Position numbers and translations under genes: made by a program. This document shows positions 59,683 through 64,000 of a stretch of DNA of 64,000 bases, piece by piece. The stretch is from Streptomyces specialis (GTDB taxonomy: Bacteria > Actinomycetota > Actinomycetes > Streptomycetales > Streptomycetaceae). The notes below the pieces were generated by a model. The model was not told the DNA's origin and searched no databases. It was given only the letters and a program-made list of their open reading frames with translations. Position 1 is the stretch's first letter. Each line of letters opens with the position of its first letter. Where the stretch lies: positions 293,284 to 357,283 of the forward strand of contig NZ_LN929893.1 of NCBI RefSeq assembly GCF_001493375.1. The letters are read 5' to 3'.

Positions 59683-61029
59683 TCAGGCGGTGCCTTCCGC
59701 CACGGGCGCGCGGCCCGCGCCCGTGGCGACGGCGTCCCGGGGCGCGCCGGGCGGCTCGCCGGGGGCGGGTGACGGGACGCCGCCGGCCGCCAGGTCCGCC
59801 GGCCCGACGCGCAGGACGCGCAGCAGGGGGCCGGCCATGGTCGTGGTCAGCAGGGCCATCAGCACCATCATGGTGAACATCTCGGCGTCGATCAGGCCGA
59901 GTTCGCGGCCGATGTCGAGGATGACGATCTCCGTCAGGCCCCGGGTGTTCATCAGCGCGCCGAACGCGCCGGCCTCCCGCCAGCTCATGCCCGACAGCCG
60001 GGCCGGAAGCGCGGCGCCGGCGAACTTGCCGATCACGGCGGCGGCGATGACCAGCGCCAGCGACAGCAGGCCGCCGGTGCCGAGCGCGCCGATGTCGACG
60101 GAGAGTCCGGTGATGACGAAGAAGACCGGCAGCAGGATGCCGGCGGCCTTCTCCAGCGGGAAGGCGACGTGCTCGTGCAGCGCGGGCGCGTGCCCGTGCG
60201 GCATGATCAGGCCGAACGCGAAGGCGCCGAAGATGGCGTGGATCCCGATGAGGGACGTCGCGTACGCGGAGAGGAACACTCCGGCGACGACCAGGATCAG
60301 CAGCGGCGCGGTGTCGCCGCGCAGGGTCGCGCGGCGCACGAGGCGGTGCAGCACCGGCCGCGCGATCAGCGCCATGCCCAGGCCGTAGGCGACGGTCCAG
60401 GCGACGACCGAGACGAACTGCCCGGCGCCGCCGGCGTCCGCGACGGCGATGACCAGGACCAGCACGCACCAGGCGACGACGTCGCCGATGGCCGCGCAGG
60501 CCATGGCCATGGTGCCGACCCGGGTGTTGGACAGGCGGCTGTCCTTGATGATGCGGGCCAGGACCGGGAAGGCGGTGATGGAGAAGGCCGTCGCCAGGTA
60601 GAGCACGAAGGACGACGCGCTGACGCCGTCCGCTCCGTGACTGCCGAACAGCAGGGCGGCGGCGCCCAGGCCCAGGACGAACGGTACGGCCATGGCCAGG
60701 CCGGCCATGGTGCCGACCGCGCGGCCCCGGCCCCGCAGCAGGCTCAGGTCCAGCTCCCAGCCGGCGAGGAACATGAAGAGCGCCAGGCCCACCTGGGCGA
60801 TGGCCGACAGCATGGACAGGCCGTCGTGCGGGAAGATCCGCGCGGGCAGGTCGCCCGGCAGCAGGCCCAGCACGCTCGGCCCCAGCATGATGCCGGTGGC
60901 GATCTCGGCGACCACGGGAGGCTGGTGGAGGCGTCTGCCCAGTTTCACCATCACGGCCCCCGCGAGCAGCACGAGCGCGATGTCGGCCAGAACGATCGCT
61001 TCCATGGGCAGGCCGTCGGCCGCTGCCAT
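59683..61029 (-). CDS. Kef/CPA2-type cation:proton antiporter (copy B)
   Basis: A 448-aa antiporter with about 12 hydrophobic segments over residues 10-405. Key parts: PPVVAEIATGIMLGPSVLG, AFSITAFPVLARIIKD, ACAAIGDVVAWCVLVLV (the transport Asp region) and GALMNTRGLTEIVILDIG. It is closer to the antiporters found in polyketide clusters than to potassium-specific Kef channels and lacks a regulatory RCK domain. The cargo may be a cation or an ionisable natural product. The ATG at 61029 has GGAGGTGAC upstream. Only distantly similar to copy A. Confidence 0.9.
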   Translation of the reverse strand: MAAADGLPMEAIVLADIALVLLAGAVMVKLGRRLHQPPVVAEIATGIMLGPSVLGLLPGDLPARIFPHDGLSMLSAIAQVGLALFMFLAGWELDLSLLRGRGRAVGTMAGLAMAVPFVLGLGAAALLFGSHGADGVSASSFVLYLATAFSITAFPVLARIIKDSRLSNTRVGTMAMACAAIGDVVAWCVLVLVIAVADAGGAGQFVSVVAWTVAYGLGMALIARPVLHRLVRRATLRGDTAPLLILVVAGVFLSAYATSLIGIHAIFGAFAFGLIMPHGHAPALHEHVAFPLEKAAGILLPVFFVITGLSVDIGALGTGGLLSLALVIAAAVIGKFAGAALPARLSGMSWREAGAFGALMNTRGLTEIVILDIGRELGLIDAEMFTMMVLMALLTTTMAGPLLRVLRVGPADLAAGGVPSPAPGEPPGAPRDAVATGAGRAPVAEGTA

Positions 61030-61110
61030 GTCACCTCCAGTGAGGAAGGGAAGGGGCGCGGCCGGCGCGCCGTGGCTTCCGGCCTCCGGCCGCGCTCGAC
61101 GGGTCGCGCG

Positions 61111-61620
61111 TTACCGGGCGTCGCCGGTGGGCGGGCCGCCGTGCGGGCTGCCCTGCGGCGGGTGCGCGACGATGCCGTGCCGCTCGCCGAGGGCGCGCAG
61201 GTCCTCCCACGCGGGGCGGGTGTCGCCGGACAGGAGGGCGCTCAGCTCCTCGAAGAAGACCTCGATGCCGCCGGGTGTCGTGGTGCACAGCATCTTGCCC
61301 GGCCGCTCGGAGACGCAGTGGAACGAGTGCGCCACACCGCGCGGGCCGTGCACCAGGGTGCCGGCGGGCGCCTTGTGGATCTCCTGGTCGATCTTGATCT
61401 CGAACTCGCCCTCGATCACGTAGAACGTCTCGTCCATCGCCTCGTGGACGTGGTAGAGCGAGCCCTCGCCGGGCGGCATGAACACCTCGTAGAACGAGTA
61501 CAGTCCGCCGGTGTCCTCGGCGCGGAGCAGGACGCGCGTCTCCTCGCCGCCGCCGTAGCCGATCGGTGCGACGTCGTCCAGGTGGACGACCTTCGCTGCC
61601 TTTCCTGTCTTCACCGACAT
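61111..61620 (-). CDS. Cupin-domain protein
   Basis: A 169-aa single-domain cupin. Metal-binding motif 1 is GEGSLYHVHEAMDETFYVIEG (GX5HXH pattern with the later Glu) and motif 2 is GPRGVAHSFHCVSERPG. In related natural-product clusters such cupins are quinone-forming oxygenases or cyclases, but the activity cannot be assigned. The ATG at 61620 follows GGAGG. It lies between the DHA2 exporter and antiporter B in the same direction. Confidence 0.9.
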   Translation of the reverse strand: MSVKTGKAAKVVHLDDVAPIGYGGGEETRVLLRAEDTGGLYSFYEVFMPPGEGSLYHVHEAMDETFYVIEGEFEIKIDQEIHKAPAGTLVHGPRGVAHSFHCVSERPGKMLCTTTPGGIEVFFEELSALLSGDTRPAWEDLRALGERHGIVAHPPQGSPHGGPPTGDAR

Positions 61621-62006
61621 GACGCCTCCTGGTGAGCGGACTCGCGGAACGGTCGCGTCGACGCGGCGACCGACCGGTGTGCGCCCGGGGCTCCGGGCGG
61701 CGGAAAGCACCCGGCCCGAAATGCACGCCGGGTGAATACGAGAGGGGCGGCCGGCGAATTCCTCGGCCGGGGGGTCGAAAACACGATCGGGAAGCTGCGC
61801 CGATTCGCGACTCTTTTTGAGTGAAGTGCGCCAACTCGGCCTGCAAACAGGCATACTTCGAGCGCCGGAAAAAGCGTGACACGCGTTCGGTGCCGGTGTC
61901 AACCCTGCCTTCCCCGCAAAGCACTCCAGGCCGCGACCGAGGAAATTCACCGGAAAGGGTGAGGTTCGTCGGTCACGGCCTGGAGGGGGCCGGTTCGCCG
62001 GCGGGG
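61621..62006. promoter_or_regulatory. Intergenic region upstream of the cupin gene
   Basis: 386 nt with no convincing gene. At 61877-61901 there is an inverted repeat, TGACAC and GTGTCA, separated by 13 nt, in an otherwise AT-richer stretch (61740-61870). It is a candidate regulator site for the cupin-led minus-strand transcript. Confidence 0.4.
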
Positions 62007-63647
62007 TCAGCCGGGGACGCGGGCGCTCTCGCCGCTCTCCGGCTGCGGCTGGGCGGCGGGCATGCCGTGCCCGTGGCCGCTGGGGGCGGCGCCGCCCTTG
62101 AGGACGAAGGTGGCGAGGGCACCGGCCAGCAGGATGCCGCCGGAGACCATCATCGTGGGCCCGAGGGCGTCCACGAAGCCGTTGCCGAAGACCTGACCGG
62201 ACAGGTCCTGGATGGTGCGCACGACGTCCGAGGGGATGCCGTCGGGCAGCGCGCCGGCGCTCTGCTCGGTGCCGACGTTCAGGCCCTCGTCACCGGCCTC
62301 CTCGAAGCCCTGGACGAAGCCGTCCCGGAAGTCCGGGGGCAGCGCCTCGGCGCTCTTCTCCGCCTCGTCGACCAGCGAGGAGGCGAGCTGCGCCTGGAGC
62401 ACGGCGCCGATCACCGCGCCGGCCAGCACCGAACCGACCTGCCGCAGGGCGTTGTTGACGCCGGAGGCGGCGCCGGTCAGGTGCGGCGGGACGTTGCGCA
62501 TGACCTCGGAGGCCATCGGCGCGAAGGTGCAGCCGACGCCCACGCCGATGACCAGCAGCGGGCCGATGAACGTGGTCCACTCGCTGTCCGTCTCGGCCGA
62601 GGCGACCAGCCAGGTGATGCCGGCCGCGAAGCCGCCGAGGCCGACGGTCAGGACGTACTTGCCGCCGAACTTCTCGGACAGCACACCGGCCGGTCCGGCG
62701 ACCATCATCGTGGCCAGCGCCAGCGGGAGCAGCACGAGGCCGGTCTTCTGGGCGCTGAAGCCGAGCACCGACTGGAAGTAGATGGTGGTCGGCAGGAAGA
62801 ACCCGATGACGCCGAACGAGACGGCGATGCCCATGAAGTTGACGATGGAGAAGTTCCGGTCCTTGAACAGCGAGAACGGGATCAGCGGCTCGTTGTCCTG
62901 CTGGGTGCGCTCGTAGGCCAGGAAGATCAGGAAGATGACCACGGCGGCACCGATCAGCGCCCAGATGCCGGCGTTCCAGTCGTACTTCTCGCCCTCGGTC
63001 AGGCCGAAGGCCAGGCAGAACAGCGCCGCCGAGGCGAGGGCCACGCCGGGGACGTCGAAGCGGTGCTTCACCATGCGGCCGGTCACCGGCATGACCTGGA
63101 GGCCCATGACGAGCACGAGGATGCCGAGCGGGATGTTGATGTAGAAGATCCACCGCCAGTCGAGGTGGGTCGTCAGGACACCGCCGAGCGTCGGGCCGAC
63201 GACGCCCGCGACGCCGCCGGTGGCGCCCCAGATGCCCAGGGCCGCGCCGCGCTTCTCCGGGGGGAAGACGTCGGCGACGATCGACAGGGTCTGCGGCATC
63301 AGCATGGCGGCGCCCACGCCCTGCACCGCGCGGAACGCGATGAGCTGGGTGGGGTCCTGGGCGAGGCCGCAGGCCAGGCTGGCGAGGGTGAAGACGGCCA
63401 CGCCGGCGAGGAAGATGTTCCTCTTGCCGCGCAGGTCGCCCAGGCGTCCGGCGGTGATGATCAGCGTCGCCAGGGCGAGAGAGTAGGCGTTGACAACCCA
63501 GAGGACATTGTCCAGCGAGGCGTCCAGATCATCCGTCAGGTCCGGGATCGCGACGTTCACGATTGTCAGGTCCAGCAGGGTCATGAAAAACCCGAGGCAC
63601 AGAACAGTCAGAATCGCCCACGGGTTGCCGTGCCATTTCCTCAACAC
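62007..63647 (-). CDS. DHA2-family (EmrB/QacA) drug exporter
   Basis: A 546-aa MFS transporter with 14 predicted transmembrane segments. Signature TLLDLTIVNVAIPDL (motif D1), GRLGDLRGKRNIFL (motif A) and GVVGPTLGGVLTTHLDWRWIF (motif C). A large periplasmic-type loop rich in Glu/Ala (VDEAEKSAEALPPDFRDGF) lies before the last helix, and the tail is Pro/Gly/His-rich. It probably exports an antibiotic or toxic organic compound. The GTG at 63647 has AAGGAGGA seven bases upstream; an ATG 28 codons earlier is not favoured. First gene of the minus-strand series. Confidence 0.93.
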   Translation of the reverse strand: MLRKWHGNPWAILTVLCLGFFMTLLDLTIVNVAIPDLTDDLDASLDNVLWVVNAYSLALATLIITAGRLGDLRGKRNIFLAGVAVFTLASLACGLAQDPTQLIAFRAVQGVGAAMLMPQTLSIVADVFPPEKRGAALGIWGATGGVAGVVGPTLGGVLTTHLDWRWIFYINIPLGILVLVMGLQVMPVTGRMVKHRFDVPGVALASAALFCLAFGLTEGEKYDWNAGIWALIGAAVVIFLIFLAYERTQQDNEPLIPFSLFKDRNFSIVNFMGIAVSFGVIGFFLPTTIYFQSVLGFSAQKTGLVLLPLALATMMVAGPAGVLSEKFGGKYVLTVGLGGFAAGITWLVASAETDSEWTTFIGPLLVIGVGVGCTFAPMASEVMRNVPPHLTGAASGVNNALRQVGSVLAGAVIGAVLQAQLASSLVDEAEKSAEALPPDFRDGFVQGFEEAGDEGLNVGTEQSAGALPDGIPSDVVRTIQDLSGQVFGNGFVDALGPTMMVSGGILLAGALATFVLKGGAAPSGHGHGMPAAQPQPESGESARVPG

Positions 63648-63768
63648 AAATCCTCCTTGCCGTGGGCGGCAATGGCGCTCACGGTCTCGTCGCCGCGCGA
63701 GTGCGGGGTCAGCTTCTCGACCGCGCGGCATTCAGTTCCATGCCCCCAAGAGGGTCACGGCCCCGGAG

Positions 63769-63808
63769 CGTGTGACATCCCGGAGCACTCTGAGACGTAG
63801 GTCACACG
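63769..63808. promoter_or_regulatory. Inverted repeat upstream of the DHA2 exporter
   Basis: CGTGTGAC (63769-63776) and GTCACACG (63801-63808) form a perfect 8-bp inverted repeat. TGTCACA on the minus strand at 63777-63771, followed 16 nt on by CCCT, repeats the element seen at the ECF41 sigma locus. It could be a regulator operator or an ECF promoter for the exporter. Confidence 0.5.
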
Positions 63809-63867
63809 TTCGGATGACGGAATATAAACGTGGCGTGTCAGGAACTCTGCCGGGACGTTGCGAGGGA

Positions 63868-64000
63868 TCAGGCGGCGCCCGTCACGAGCCTTTCGCGCAG
63901 GAACGCGACGACGCGCTCGCGGGCGGCGAGCGCCGGGTGACCGGGCTCCTCGCGCACCTCGGCCGTCAGGACCTGGTGGGCGCCCTTGGCGAAGCCGGCC
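63868..64000 (-). CDS. C-terminal part of a probable dienelactone/alpha-beta hydrolase (cut by window end)
   Basis: The last 43 codons of a minus-strand gene that continues past the window: AGFAKGAHQVLTAEV, then GHPALAARERVVAFL and RERLVTGAA before the stop. The pattern of a short loop, then Ala/Arg-rich final helix (AARERVVAFLRERL), is typical of the C-terminus of dienelactone-hydrolase-like proteins, but too little is visible for certainty. Confidence 0.5.
   Translation of the reverse strand, partial: AGFAKGAHQVLTAEVREEPGHPALAARERVVAFLRERLVTGAA

Overview
The window is high-GC actinobacterial DNA, almost certainly Streptomyces. It carries a Pup-proteasome locus, the mycothiol ligase mshC, F420-dependent enzymes, chaplins, a SARP regulator and frequent GTG starts. 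From memory, the order pup/dop/arc, metH, the glycerol (gyl) operon, a PAC2 gene, mshC, an SCO1664-like gene, a DUF3090 gene and chpC/chpH resembles the conserved core of the S. coelicolor chromosome.

Layout. 0-5 kb: proteasome tagging and degradation genes (arc, dop, pup, prcB) on the minus strand; prcA would lie left of the window. 5-16 kb: ferredoxin, secreted hypothetical, trmI, site-2 protease, RecB-like nuclease, orphan response regulator, orphan peptide-binding lipoprotein, HAD phosphatase and metH. 16-21.3 kb: the glycerol regulon gylR-glpF-glpK-glpD, with two matching palindromic operators and a strong terminator. 21.4-31 kb: PAC2 protein; a minus-strand mshC group (F420 oxidoreductase, phosphatase, DUF3090, SCO1664-like, mshC); an aldo/keto reductase; and a RecD-like protein whose ATPase motifs have decayed. 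31-34 kb: chaplins chpC and chpH, an M20 peptidase and tRNA-Leu(GAG). 34-42.4 kb: a MerR/DUF4188 divergent pair with its operator, a P450, a ROK regulator, a Tm-1-like protein, carbonic anhydrase, and metY-metX.

42.4-50.4 kb is the most accessory-looking part. It holds a 46-aa secreted peptide gene that is easy to miss, a 1041-aa SARP-NB-ARC-TPR regulator, a divergent NB-ARC-TPR STAND protein, and a two-gene glycosyl/glycerophosphotransferase-like operon. That operon is preceded by three CTTGC repeats spaced exactly 11 bp apart, the geometry of SARP operators. 51-64 kb holds an alpha/beta hydrolase and MFS exporter, a hemerythrin protein divergent from an ECF41-type sigma factor across an inverted repeat, and then a long minus-strand series. 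That series contains a DHA2 exporter, a cupin, two Kef-type antiporters, tandem duplicated flavin reductases, an NmrA reductase and an ABM monooxygenase. It looks like tailoring, export and stress genes, possibly the edge of an aromatic polyketide cluster.

Two stretches do not look like genome. At 50.50-50.78 kb there is poly-G/poly-C junk attached to a degraded inverted copy of the neighbouring MFS gene. At 57.54-57.60 kb the sequence matches, with errors, an Illumina Nextera i7/P7 adapter. Gene ends and gene order across both points should not be trusted. Coordinates use the start codon judged best from ribosome binding sites and family lengths.
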